The position numbers and the translations under genes were made by a program. A stretch of 64,000 nt of DNA. It comes from Blastococcus sp. Marseille-P5729. GTDB taxonomy: Bacteria; Actinomycetota; Actinomycetes; Mycobacteriales; Antricoccaceae. The stretch covers positions 62,001 through 126,000 of the forward strand of contig NZ_OMPO01000002.1 in NCBI RefSeq assembly GCF_900292035.1, given 5' to 3'. Below, piece by piece: positions 57,365 to 64,000 of this stretch. The notes beneath the pieces were generated by a model, which searched no databases, was not told the origin of the DNA, and worked only from the letters and a program-made list of their open reading frames with translations. The stretch's first letter is position 1. Every line of letters starts with the position of its first letter.

Positions 57365-58021
57365 ATGCGCCTTGTGATCGCCACCTGCGAGGTCGACTAC
57401 GCGGGCCGGCTGTCGGCCCACCTGCCCAAGGCCAAGCGCCTGCTGCTGGTGAAGAACGACGGCTCGGTGCTGGTGCACTCGGACGCCGGCTCGTACAAGC
57501 CGCTGAACTGGATGTCGCCGCCGTGCAAGCTCATCGAGCGGGACGGCGAGTGGGTGGTGAAGGCCAAGTCCGGCGACAGCCTGCACATCACCATCCACGA
57601 GGTGCACTCGGATAGCACCCATGACCTGGGGATCGATCCCGGGCTGACCAAGGACGGCGTCGAGGCGCACCTGCAGGAGCTGCTCGCGCTGCACCTGGAT
57701 GCACTCGGCCCCGGGCTGCGTCTGGTACGCCGCGAGTACCCCACGCCCATCGGGCCGGTCGACATCATGTGCAAGGAGGCCGCCGGGTCGGTGGCGATCG
57801 AGGTCAAGCGGGTCGTCGAGATCGCCGCGGTCGAGCAGCTCACCCGCTATCTGGAGCTGCTCAACCGCGACACCAAGATCGCGCCCGTGCGCGGCGTCCT
57901 CGCCGGCAATGTCATCAAGCCGCAGGCGCGGACGCTGGCCACCGATCGCGGCATCGAGTGCGTGGTGACCGACTACGACGAGCTCCGCGGCCTGGCCGAC
58001 CCCACGCAGCGACTGTTCTGA
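57365..58021 (+). CDS. nucS: mismatch-specific endonuclease NucS/EndoMS
   Basis: NucS, 218 residues, cuts both strands at mismatches. It replaces MutS-MutL mismatch repair in actinobacteria. The N-terminal dimerisation/DNA-binding domain is [26 protein letters not shown] and [18 protein letters not shown]. The C-terminal RecB-like nuclease domain carries the metal residues in GPVDIMCKE and [11 protein letters not shown] (D, E, K). It also ends with a C-terminal LF, a beta-clamp-like motif (PTQRLF). The ATG 57365 has GGAAGA upstream, and TAGCCT at 57324-57329 may be the -10. Confidence 0.96.
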   Translation: MRLVIATCEVDYAGRLSAHLPKAKRLLLVKNDGSVLVHSDAGSYKPLNWMSPPCKLIERDGEWVVKAKSGDSLHITIHEVHSDSTHDLGIDPGLTKDGVEAHLQELLALHLDALGPGLRLVRREYPTPIGPVDIMCKEAAGSVAIEVKRVVEIAAVEQLTRYLELLNRDTKIAPVRGVLAGNVIKPQARTLATDRGIECVVTDYDELRGLADPTQRLF

Positions 58022-58027
58022 CCGGTT

Positions 58028-58048
58028 CGCCGGCGCCCGGCGCCGGCG
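58028..58048. terminator. GC hairpin between nucS and the ECHDC3-like gene
   Basis: CGCCGGCG repeats in inverted form around a five-base centre (58028-58035 and 58041-58048), between two convergent genes. The stem is only 8 bp but fully GC. Confidence 0.5.
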
Positions 58049-58071
58049 CCGGAGAACAGCCGCGGTGGGCC

Positions 58072-58890
58072 CTAGCGCGGCCAGACCGGCTTGCGCTTCT
58101 CGACAAAGGCGTTCATGCCCTCGCGCGCGTGGTCGGTCTGGGAGGCGGAGGCCATGACCTCGATGGCATACATGTACGCCTCCCTCTCCGGCCGGTCGAT
58201 CTGGTTGTAGAGCGCCTGCTTGCCCAGGGCCTTCGCCATCCGGCTGCCATCGGAGAGCTTGGTGATCAGCTCGTCGAGCTTGGCGTCCAGCTGGTCATCG
58301 GGGACGGCGTAGTTGATCAGGCCCCATGCCTCAGCGGTCTTGGCATCGATCGGCTCGCCCGACAGCGCCAGCTCCATCAGGTGCTTGCGGCCGATGTTGC
58401 GGGCGACCGCCACGCTCGGGGTGTGGCAGAACCAGCCGCCCTTGCCGCCCGGCACCGCGAACGCCGCCGACTCGGCCGCCACTGCGAGATCGGCATTCGC
58501 GACCATCTGGCACCCGGCGGCGGTGGCCAGCGCGTGCACCTTGGCGATGACGATCTGCGGGATGGTGTGCATCCGCTGCATCATGTCGGTGCACAGCTGG
58601 AGCAGCGCGCGCATCGAGTGCAGGTCCCGTCCGATCATGTCGGCGAAGTCGTGGCCGGAGCTGAACACCGGTCCGTCGCCGGCGATCACGAGGATGCGTG
58701 CATCGGTGGTCGCGACGTGGTTGAGGGCGTCGAGGATCTCAGCCATGTGGTCCTCGGACAGTGAGTTGCGGCGCTTGGCGCGCATCATCGTCAGGGTGAT
58801 GACCTGGTCCTTGCGATCGAGCTTGATGTGCTCGTAGGTAGGCAGGTCCGCGGGGGCGGGGGTCTCGGTACGGTCGGCGATCTCAGTCAT
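58072..58890 (-). CDS. enoyl-CoA hydratase/isomerase-fold protein, ECHDC3-like
   Basis: A 272-residue crotonase-fold protein. It has the oxyanion-hole sequence PVFSSGHDFADMIG and LATAAGCQMVANADLAVAAESAAFAVPGGKGG (in parts), closest in style to ECHDC3. The position where hydratases have the second catalytic Glu reads GGWFCHTPS, so simple hydration is doubtful. The ATG 58890 has GGGGAG two bases before the last T and a TAGGGT box (58907-58912) above it. Convergent with nucS. Confidence 0.85.
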   Translation of the reverse strand: MTEIADRTETPAPADLPTYEHIKLDRKDQVITLTMMRAKRRNSLSEDHMAEILDALNHVATTDARILVIAGDGPVFSSGHDFADMIGRDLHSMRALLQLCTDMMQRMHTIPQIVIAKVHALATAAGCQMVANADLAVAAESAAFAVPGGKGGWFCHTPSVAVARNIGRKHLMELALSGEPIDAKTAEAWGLINYAVPDDQLDAKLDELITKLSDGSRMAKALGKQALYNQIDRPEREAYMYAIEVMASASQTDHAREGMNAFVEKRKPVWPR

Positions 58891-59069
58891 ACTCCCCAAT
58901 GTAGGCACCCTACTGATACCGGTGTCAGCTGGGCGCCGCGCCGGTCATCACTCGGCGAGAGAGCGTCGCTGCGCAGCCAGCCGCCGCGCCAGACCGGTCA
59001 CCGCCCCAGCTCGATGAAATAACGCCGCCCGTGCCGGACAGGTATCGCCGCCGTGTCGTGGCCGGGCTC

Positions 59070-60848
59070 TCAGTCGGCCAGCTCTGCCGACTCAAGCCAT
59101 TGCTCCTCGAGACCGGTCTTCTCCTCGTCGATCTCACGCAGCTGCGCGTTGAGCTCGCGCACCTTCTCGAAGTCGCTGGCGTGCTCGGCGAGCTGCTCGT
59201 GCAGCCGCTGCTGCCTGCCCGTCAGCTGCTCGATCTGCCGCTCGATCCGGGCCAGCGCCTTCCGGGCCTCACGCTGCTCGGCGGCCGACGGCCCGGACGC
59301 CAGAGCCGGCCGCTGGCTTGGCGTGGACGCGGGGGCTTCGGGCAGTGACGATGCCAAGCGGCGCAGATCCAGATACTGCGCCACTCCCCCCGGCAGGTGG
59401 CGCAGTACGCCGTCGCCGAGGACGGCGTATTGCTCGTCGCAGACCCGTTCGAGCAGGTACCGGTCGTGCGAGACGACCACGAGGGTGCCGGGCCAGCCGT
59501 CGAGCAGGTCCTCCAGCGCCGCGAGGGTGTCGACGTCCAGGTCGTTGGTCGGCTCGTCCAGGATCAGCAGGTTCGGCTCGTGCATCAGGGTGCGGACCAT
59601 CTGCAGCCGCCTGCGCTGCCCGCCGGACAGGTCGCGTACGAAGCGCTTGTGCATGGATGCCGGGAAGCCGAAGCGTTCCAACAGCTGACCGCCAGTGAGC
59701 TCCTTCTTGCCGACCCGGATCACGGTGGCGTGCTCGGACACCGCCTCGATCATCCGGTGGGCGGGGTCGAGCTCGGCGAGGTTTTGCGACAGGTGCCCGA
59801 CCCGAACGGTGGTACCGATCTCGCGGTGCCCGGAGTCGATGTCCTGCTCGCCGATCAGCGCCCGCAGCAGCGTCGACTTGCCCGCTCCGTTCGGACCGAG
59901 GATCCCGTATCGGCCACCGGGCGTGAGCCGCCAGGTGACCTGGTCCAGGATCGTGCGCTTGCCGAAGCGCACGCTGGCCTCCACCAGGTCGACCACGGTC
60001 TTGCCCATCCGCGAGGTCGCGGTCGCGACCAGCTCGATCTTGTCGCGCGGCGGCGGGACGTCAGCGATGAGGGCGTTGGCGGCCTCGATCCGGAAGCGCG
60101 GCTTCGAGGTGCGAGCCGGGGCGCCGCGGCGCAGCCAGGCCAGCTCCTTGCGCGCCAGATTGCGACGCCGTTCCTCGGTGGCATCGGCGATCCGCTGCCG
60201 CTCGGCGCGCGCGTAGACCCAGTCGGCGTACCCGCCGTCATACATCCGGATCTGGGCGTCCGCGACCTCCCAGGTGCGGGTACACACCGTGTCGAGGAAC
60301 CACCTGTCGTGCGTGACGACCAGCACGGAGCCCGAGAAGCCGGCGAGGTAGTCCGCGAGCCACTGCACCCCCTCGATGTCGAGGTGGTTGGTCGGCTCGT
60401 CGAGGATCAGCAGGTCGACGTCCGCGACGAGCGCGGCCGCGAGCCCGACTCGGCGGCGCTCGCCACCGGACAGGTCGCCGACCGAGCGGTCCAGTCCGAG
60501 CCGCAGCAGCCCCAACCCCTCGACGACGCGACGCGCCCGCGGATCGGCAGCCCACTCGTGCTCGGCGCCGGCGGTGCCGGGGACCACGAACTCACGGATC
60601 GTCGTGCTGTCGGCGAAGTCGTCACTCTGGCCGACATCGGCGACCTGCAGCCCAGAGCGGTACGAGACGCGCCCGGAATCCGGCGTACGTCGCCGGGAGA
60701 CGACCTCCAGCAGTGTCGACTTGCCGGCCCCGTTCAGACCGACGACGCCGATGCGGTCGCCGTCCTCGATGCCCGCGGAGACCTCCCGCAGCACCGGGGT
60801 GACGTCGAACTGGACGGTGACCTGGTCGAGATTGACCTGACCGGCCAC
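59070..60848 (-). CDS. ABC-F family ribosome-associated ATPase
   Basis: A 592-residue protein with two fused ABC ATPase domains and no membrane segments, hence an ABC-F factor acting on the ribosome. Domain 1: GLNGAGKSTLL, DLSGGERRRVGL, LLILDEPTNHLD. Domain 2: GPNGAGKSTLL, LSGGQRRRLQM, LLILDEPTNDLD. The interdomain linker (about 220-300: RQRIADATEERRRNLARKELAWLRRGAPARTSKPR) reaches the P/E site in relatives. A C-terminal coiled coil (RKALARIERQIEQLTGRQQRL) resembles Uup. The start GTG overlaps the meaA stop by one base (TAGTG). A link to the mutase gene is not obvious. Confidence 0.93.
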   Translation of the reverse strand: MAGQVNLDQVTVQFDVTPVLREVSAGIEDGDRIGVVGLNGAGKSTLLEVVSRRRTPDSGRVSYRSGLQVADVGQSDDFADSTTIREFVVPGTAGAEHEWAADPRARRVVEGLGLLRLGLDRSVGDLSGGERRRVGLAAALVADVDLLILDEPTNHLDIEGVQWLADYLAGFSGSVLVVTHDRWFLDTVCTRTWEVADAQIRMYDGGYADWVYARAERQRIADATEERRRNLARKELAWLRRGAPARTSKPRFRIEAANALIADVPPPRDKIELVATATSRMGKTVVDLVEASVRFGKRTILDQVTWRLTPGGRYGILGPNGAGKSTLLRALIGEQDIDSGHREIGTTVRVGHLSQNLAELDPAHRMIEAVSEHATVIRVGKKELTGGQLLERFGFPASMHKRFVRDLSGGQRRRLQMVRTLMHEPNLLILDEPTNDLDVDTLAALEDLLDGWPGTLVVVSHDRYLLERVCDEQYAVLGDGVLRHLPGGVAQYLDLRRLASSLPEAPASTPSQRPALASGPSAAEQREARKALARIERQIEQLTGRQQRLHEQLAEHASDFEKVRELNAQLREIDEEKTGLEEQWLESAELAD

Positions 60849-62854
60849 TACTTGCTCTCGGCGAGCAGCCCCGAGCCCTGCTCGACGACGTCGATGATGC
60901 TCGACATGATGTCGTTGAGCTCGTAGTCCTTCGGTGTGAAGACCTTGGCCACGCCCTGCTGAGTGAGTGCGCGGGCATCCTCATCGGGAATGATCCCGCC
61001 GACGATCACCGGCACGTCGTCCATGCCGTTCTCGCGCAGCCCGCGGACCACGGCCGGCACGACCTCCAGGTGCGAGCCGGACAACACCGACAGGCCCACG
61101 ACGTGCACATCCTCCTCGACGGCGGCCGCGACGATCTGCTCGGGAGTGAGGCGGATCCCCTGGTAGATCACCTCGAAACCGGCGTCTCGGGCCCGGACGG
61201 CGATCTGCTCGGCACCGTTGGAGTGACCGTCCAGGCCGGGCTTTCCGACGAGCATCTTCAGTCGCCGGCCCATGCGGTCGCTGAGCTCGGAGACGCGGGC
61301 GCGGACCCGCTGCAGGGCCTCCCCCGCTTCGCCGGACGCCGACGCGGCCGAGACGCCCGTGGGCGCGCGGAACTCGCCGAACTCCTCGCGGAGGGTCTGT
61401 GCCCACTCCCCCGTCGTCACGCCGGCGCGGGCGCACTCGAGGGTCGCCTCCATCAGGTTGGCCGTGGAGCGCGCGGCCTCGCGTAACCCGGCTAGCGCCT
61501 TCTCGACGCGCGGGTTGTCCCGCTCGGCGCGCCACCTGCGGACGGCGTCCACGGCCGCCTGCTCCACGCCCGGGTCGACGGTCATGATCGACTCCTGCGA
61601 CTCGTCAGTGAGCGGGCTGGGCTCGGTCGAGTCGAACTTGTTCATGCCGACGATGATGTCGTCGCCGGACTCGATGCGCGCCCGGCGGCTGGCCAGCGAG
61701 TCCACCAGGGCGCCCTTCATGAAGCCGGACTCGATCCCGGCGACCGCCCCGCCCATCTCCTCGATCTGCTGCATGAGCGCCTTGGCGCCCTCGATGATCG
61801 AGTCGACCTTGGCCTCGATGACCTTCGAGCCCTCGAAGATGTCCTCGTACTCGAGCAGGTCGGACTCGTAGGCCAGCACCTGCTGCATGCGCAGCGCCCA
61901 CTGCTGGTCCCAGGGCCGCGGCAGGCCGAGAGCCTCGTTCCACGCCGGCAGCTGGATGGCGCGAGCCCGGGCGTCCTTGGACAGCGTCACGCCGAGCATC
62001 TCGAGCACGATGCGCTGGACGTTGTTCTCCGGCTGCGCCTCGGTCAGGCCCAGCGAGTTCACCTGGACGCCGTACCGGAAGCGGCGCATCTTGGGATCCT
62101 CGACGCCGTACCGCTCGCGGGTGATCTCGTCCCACAGCTTGCCGAAGGCGCGCATCTTGCTCATCTCCTCGATGAACCGCACGCCGGCGTTGACGAAGAA
62201 CGAGATGCGCCCGACGACCTTCCCGAAGTCCTCCTCGGACACCTGACCGGAGTCACGGACGGCGTCCAGCACGGCGATCGCGGTGCTCATTGCGAAGGCG
62301 ACCTCCTGCACCGGCGTCGCACCGGCCTCCTGCAGGTGGTAGGAGCAGACGTTGATCGGGTTGAACTTGGGCATCGCGTGGACCGTATAGGCGACCATGT
62401 CGGTGATCAGCCGCATCGACGGAGCCGGCGGGAACACGTACGTGCCGCGGGAGAGGTACTCCTTGACGATGTCGTTCTGGGTGGTGCCGGCGAGCTTGCT
62501 GGTATCAGCGCCCTGCTCCTCGGCGACCACCTGGTAGAGCGCCAGCAGCCACATCGCGGTGGCGTTGATGGTCATGGAGGTGTTCATCTGCTCGAGCGGG
62601 ATCTCGTTGAACAGCGCCCGCATGTCACCCAGGTGGGAGATCGGCACGCCGACGCGGCCGACCTCGCCGCGGGCGAGCTGATCGTCCGGGTCGTAGCCGG
62701 TCTGGGTCGGGAGGTCGAAGGCGACCGACAGGCCGGTCTGGCCCTTGGCCAGGTTGCGGCGGTACAGCTCGTTGGACGCGCTGGCGGACGAGTGTCCGGC
62801 ATAGGTGCGCATCACCCAGGGGCGATCGCGCTCGTCGTTCGAGGGGTAGGGCAT
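60848..62854 (-). CDS. meaA: ethylmalonyl-CoA mutase (MeaA/Ecm)
   Basis: MeaA, 668 residues, an adenosylcobalamin-dependent mutase that turns (2R)-ethylmalonyl-CoA into methylsuccinyl-CoA in the ethylmalonyl-CoA pathway. The substrate barrel (1-510) starts MRTYAGHSSASASNELYRR and keeps Arg in YLSRGTYVFPPAP. A C-terminal B12 domain (about 535-665) has the base-off motif in KPGLDGHSNGAEQ (DxHxxG), then VVGLSVLSGSHLE and VIVGGIIPDED. Single-chain architecture and the close match to Streptomyces MeaA separate it from methylmalonyl-CoA mutase. GGAGGT stands before the ATG. Divergent from the MaoC gene. Confidence 0.95.
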   Translation of the reverse strand: MPYPSNDERDRPWVMRTYAGHSSASASNELYRRNLAKGQTGLSVAFDLPTQTGYDPDDQLARGEVGRVGVPISHLGDMRALFNEIPLEQMNTSMTINATAMWLLALYQVVAEEQGADTSKLAGTTQNDIVKEYLSRGTYVFPPAPSMRLITDMVAYTVHAMPKFNPINVCSYHLQEAGATPVQEVAFAMSTAIAVLDAVRDSGQVSEEDFGKVVGRISFFVNAGVRFIEEMSKMRAFGKLWDEITRERYGVEDPKMRRFRYGVQVNSLGLTEAQPENNVQRIVLEMLGVTLSKDARARAIQLPAWNEALGLPRPWDQQWALRMQQVLAYESDLLEYEDIFEGSKVIEAKVDSIIEGAKALMQQIEEMGGAVAGIESGFMKGALVDSLASRRARIESGDDIIVGMNKFDSTEPSPLTDESQESIMTVDPGVEQAAVDAVRRWRAERDNPRVEKALAGLREAARSTANLMEATLECARAGVTTGEWAQTLREEFGEFRAPTGVSAASASGEAGEALQRVRARVSELSDRMGRRLKMLVGKPGLDGHSNGAEQIAVRARDAGFEVIYQGIRLTPEQIVAAAVEEDVHVVGLSVLSGSHLEVVPAVVRGLRENGMDDVPVIVGGIIPDEDARALTQQGVAKVFTPKDYELNDIMSSIIDVVEQGSGLLAESK

Positions 62855-62939
62855 GGGGACCTCCAGAAGGGCGTTCTGATCAACTCTATAAAGGGCGACT
62901 TCCGAACCTCATTCGGCTATGGATAACCTCACAAGGGAA

Positions 62940-62958
62940 GCGCCCCGAACGGGGGCGC
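62940..62958 (+). promoter_or_regulatory. hairpin in the MaoC gene leader
   Basis: GCGCCCC pairs with GGGGCGC around a five-base loop, 28 bases before the MaoC start and upstream of its Shine-Dalgarno. It could stabilise the mRNA or modulate expression. Confidence 0.45.
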
Positions 62959-62986
62959 CGCCAGCCATCCAGGACAAGGAGTCACT

Positions 62987-63448
62987 ATGGCAGAGCTCAA
63001 GGTATTCAACGGCATCGACGACCTGAAGGCCAACGTCGGCAACACCTTCGGCCCGACCGACTGGTTCGAGGTCACCCAGGAGGCTGTCAACCTCTTCGCC
63101 GACGCGACCGGTGACCACCAGTGGATCCACGTCGACGTGGAGCGCGCCAAGGAAGGCCCGTTCAAGACGACGATCGCGCACGGCTTCATGACCCTGTCGT
63201 TGATCCCGATGTTCGGCTCGCAGCTCACCCAGGTGCAGGGCGTCAAGATGGGCGTCAACTACGGCTGCGACAAGGTGCGCTTCCCGCACCCGGTGCCGGT
63301 CGGCTCGAAGCTGCGCGCGTCGGCGACGCTCGCGGAGGTCACCGACATCGCGATGGGCAGCCGCGCGTCGTGGGACTGGACCATCGAGGCCGAGGGCGTC
63401 GACAAGCCCGTGTGCATCGCTCGGATGCTGTCGGTCGTCGTTCCGTAG
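62987..63448 (+). CDS. MaoC-like (R)-specific enoyl-CoA hydratase
   Basis: A 153-residue single hot-dog-fold hydratase resembling mycobacterial HtdZ. The hydratase 2 motif carrying the catalytic Asp and His is in FADATGDHQWIHVDVERA, followed by IAHGFMTLSLIPMF. It would make (R)-3-hydroxyacyl-CoA. It is too short for the double-domain mesaconyl-CoA hydratase, so a crotonyl-CoA or similar substrate is likelier. AAGGAG lies seven bases before the ATG. Divergent from meaA and followed by a 22-bp terminator. Confidence 0.9.
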   Translation: MAELKVFNGIDDLKANVGNTFGPTDWFEVTQEAVNLFADATGDHQWIHVDVERAKEGPFKTTIAHGFMTLSLIPMFGSQLTQVQGVKMGVNYGCDKVRFPHPVPVGSKLRASATLAEVTDIAMGSRASWDWTIEAEGVDKPVCIARMLSVVVP

Positions 63449-63528
63449 CGAGCGACCCCCACGGTCGTCGAGCCAGGAGGTCGCCCAGCGACCGACGACG
63501 TCGAGACGCCGCAAGCCGCGCGTTTCCG

Positions 63529-63576
63529 CAACGAAGAACCGCCCCGCCCGGATTCGGGCGGGGCGGTTCTTCGTTG
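63529..63576. terminator. bidirectional terminator between MaoC and mdh
   Basis: A perfect 22-bp stem (63529-63550 with 63555-63576) with a GATT loop, GC-rich at the top and AACGAAGAA at the base. It serves the convergent MaoC and mdh genes. Confidence 0.85.
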
Positions 63577-63634
63577 TGGGCGCGGATACCGTGGGCGCGC
63601 GGCGTCTCGACGTCGGCTGCGCAAGCGCATCCGC

Positions 63635-63734
63635 CTCGCTCGACGACCGTGGGTTCGGTCTCGCTCGACGACCGTGGGTTCGGTCTCGCTCGACGACCGT
63701 GGGTTCGGTCTCGCTCGACGACCTTGGGGTTCCG
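63635..63734. repeat. 25-bp tandem repeat, four copies
   Basis: The unit CTCGCTCGACGACCGTGGGT plus TCGGT repeats at 63635, 63660 and 63685 exactly, and at 63710 in a diverged form (ACCTTGGGG). Each unit contains the outer arm of the palindrome to its left. Confidence 0.9.
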
Positions 63735-63781
63735 CCCTCCGTGGGGGCGCGACGAGCGTGCCGGCCCGCCGGTCCTCGCCG

Positions 63782-64000
63782 TTACGGGATGAGGCCGAGT
63801 TTTGCCACGGCGTCGCGCTCCTCTTCGAGCTCCTTGACGGAGGCGTCGATCCTCTCGCGGGAGAAGCCGTCGATCTCCAGGCCCTGCACGATCTCGTACT
63901 CACCGTTCTTGCAGGTGACCGGGAAGGACGAGATCAGGCCCTCGGGGACGCCGTACGAGCCGTCGGAGGCGATCGCCATCGAGACCCAGTCGCCCTCGTC
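63782..64000 (-). CDS. mdh: malate dehydrogenase, C-terminal part
   Basis: The last 72 residues of malate dehydrogenase (NAD-dependent malate/oxaloacetate conversion in the TCA cycle); the 5' part lies beyond the right edge. The sequence [58 protein letters not shown] matches the C-terminus of the actinobacterial type. The frame is open to position 64000. Malate is an end product of the ethylmalonyl-CoA pathway after glyoxylate condensation, so its presence here is compatible, but mdh is a core gene anyway. Confidence 0.95.
   Translation of the reverse strand, partial: DEGDWVSMAIASDGSYGVPEGLISSFPVTCKNGEYEIVQGLEIDGFSRERIDASVKELEEERDAVAKLGLIP

Larger units (their letters stand above)
63449..63781. 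repeat. palindrome and tandem-repeat region between MaoC and mdh genes
   Basis: This 333-base stretch has no gene. A nested imperfect palindrome is centred on the terminator at 63529-63576. The outer arms are CCCACGGTCGTCGAGC (63458-63473) and its complement (63638-63653). The inner arms are GACGTCGAGACGCCGC (63497-63512) and its complement (63599-63614). Spacing between inner and outer arms is about 24 bases on both sides. The outer right arm opens a tandem array. An extragenic repeat element (REP-like or miniature transposon remnant) is suggested. Confidence 0.75.

Overview
The window is about 64 kb of GC-rich (roughly 68-70% by eye), densely coding chromosome from an actinomycete (Actinomycetota). 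The evidence is the gene content: NucS/EndoMS mismatch endonuclease, a PimB'-type phosphatidylinositol mannosyltransferase, the GlgE alpha-glucan pathway, a mycothiol-dependent enzyme family member, the bcc-type QcrCAB/CtaE respiratory module, a type II DAHP synthase, and a c-di-AMP riboswitch in front of an NlpC/P60 hydrolase. I cannot name the genus. No rRNA, tRNA, CRISPR array, prophage or insertion sequence was recognised. Both terminal genes are cut by the window: a DNA ligase at the left and malate dehydrogenase at the right.

Layout. 1-5.8 kb: DNA ligase, a methyltransferase, etfBA (electron transfer flavoprotein), a UshA/CpdB-like phosphoesterase and a small membrane protein. 5.8-25.4 kb: a conserved actinobacterial core segment in the order known from mycobacteria (aroG, exoribonuclease AS, acyltransferase, ArsA-like, SRPBCC, fadD15, pimB', NlpC/P60, DnaQ-UvrC, trpD, ctaE, qcrC, qcrA, qcrB). 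25.4-28 kb: a FrnE/DsbA-like protein with cysteine-glycine tails, an enoyl-CoA hydratase and an ABC ATPase. 28-37.8 kb: alpha-glucan metabolism (glgX, glgE, maltokinase, glgB) interrupted by a pseudokinase and FHA protein pair; treS is absent from the cluster. 37.9-41.2 kb: a lipoprotein zinc peptidase, a thioredoxin-like/TPR protein and a mycothiol-dependent-family enzyme.

41.4-64 kb is dominated by acyl-CoA chemistry: an isobutyryl-CoA mutase-type large subunit with a MarR regulator, the MeaB G-protein chaperone, acetyl-CoA acetyltransferase, methylmalonyl/ethylmalonyl-CoA epimerase, crotonyl-CoA carboxylase/reductase, a DivIVA-like coiled-coil protein, a fatty acyl-AMP ligase, a tandem-duplicated 3-hydroxyacyl-CoA dehydrogenase, an aldehyde dehydrogenase, NucS, an ECHDC3-like protein, an ABC-F ATPase, ethylmalonyl-CoA mutase (MeaA), a MaoC hydratase and malate dehydrogenase. 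Together these supply several steps of the ethylmalonyl-CoA pathway (acetyl-CoA assimilation without isocitrate lyase); methylsuccinyl-CoA dehydrogenase and the C4/C5 lyases are not in the window.

Regulation visible in the sequence: at least seven genes have a TANNNT-like -10 box ending 6-7 bases before the start codon, with no Shine-Dalgarno, so they are probably leaderless. Inverted repeats overlap the ccr, thiolase and icmA promoter regions. Perfect or near-perfect hairpins terminate several convergent units. The mdh 3' region carries a large nested palindrome plus 25-bp tandem repeats. I found no clear-cut unknown multi-gene system; the most unusual module is the pseudokinase-FHA pair inside the glucan cluster.
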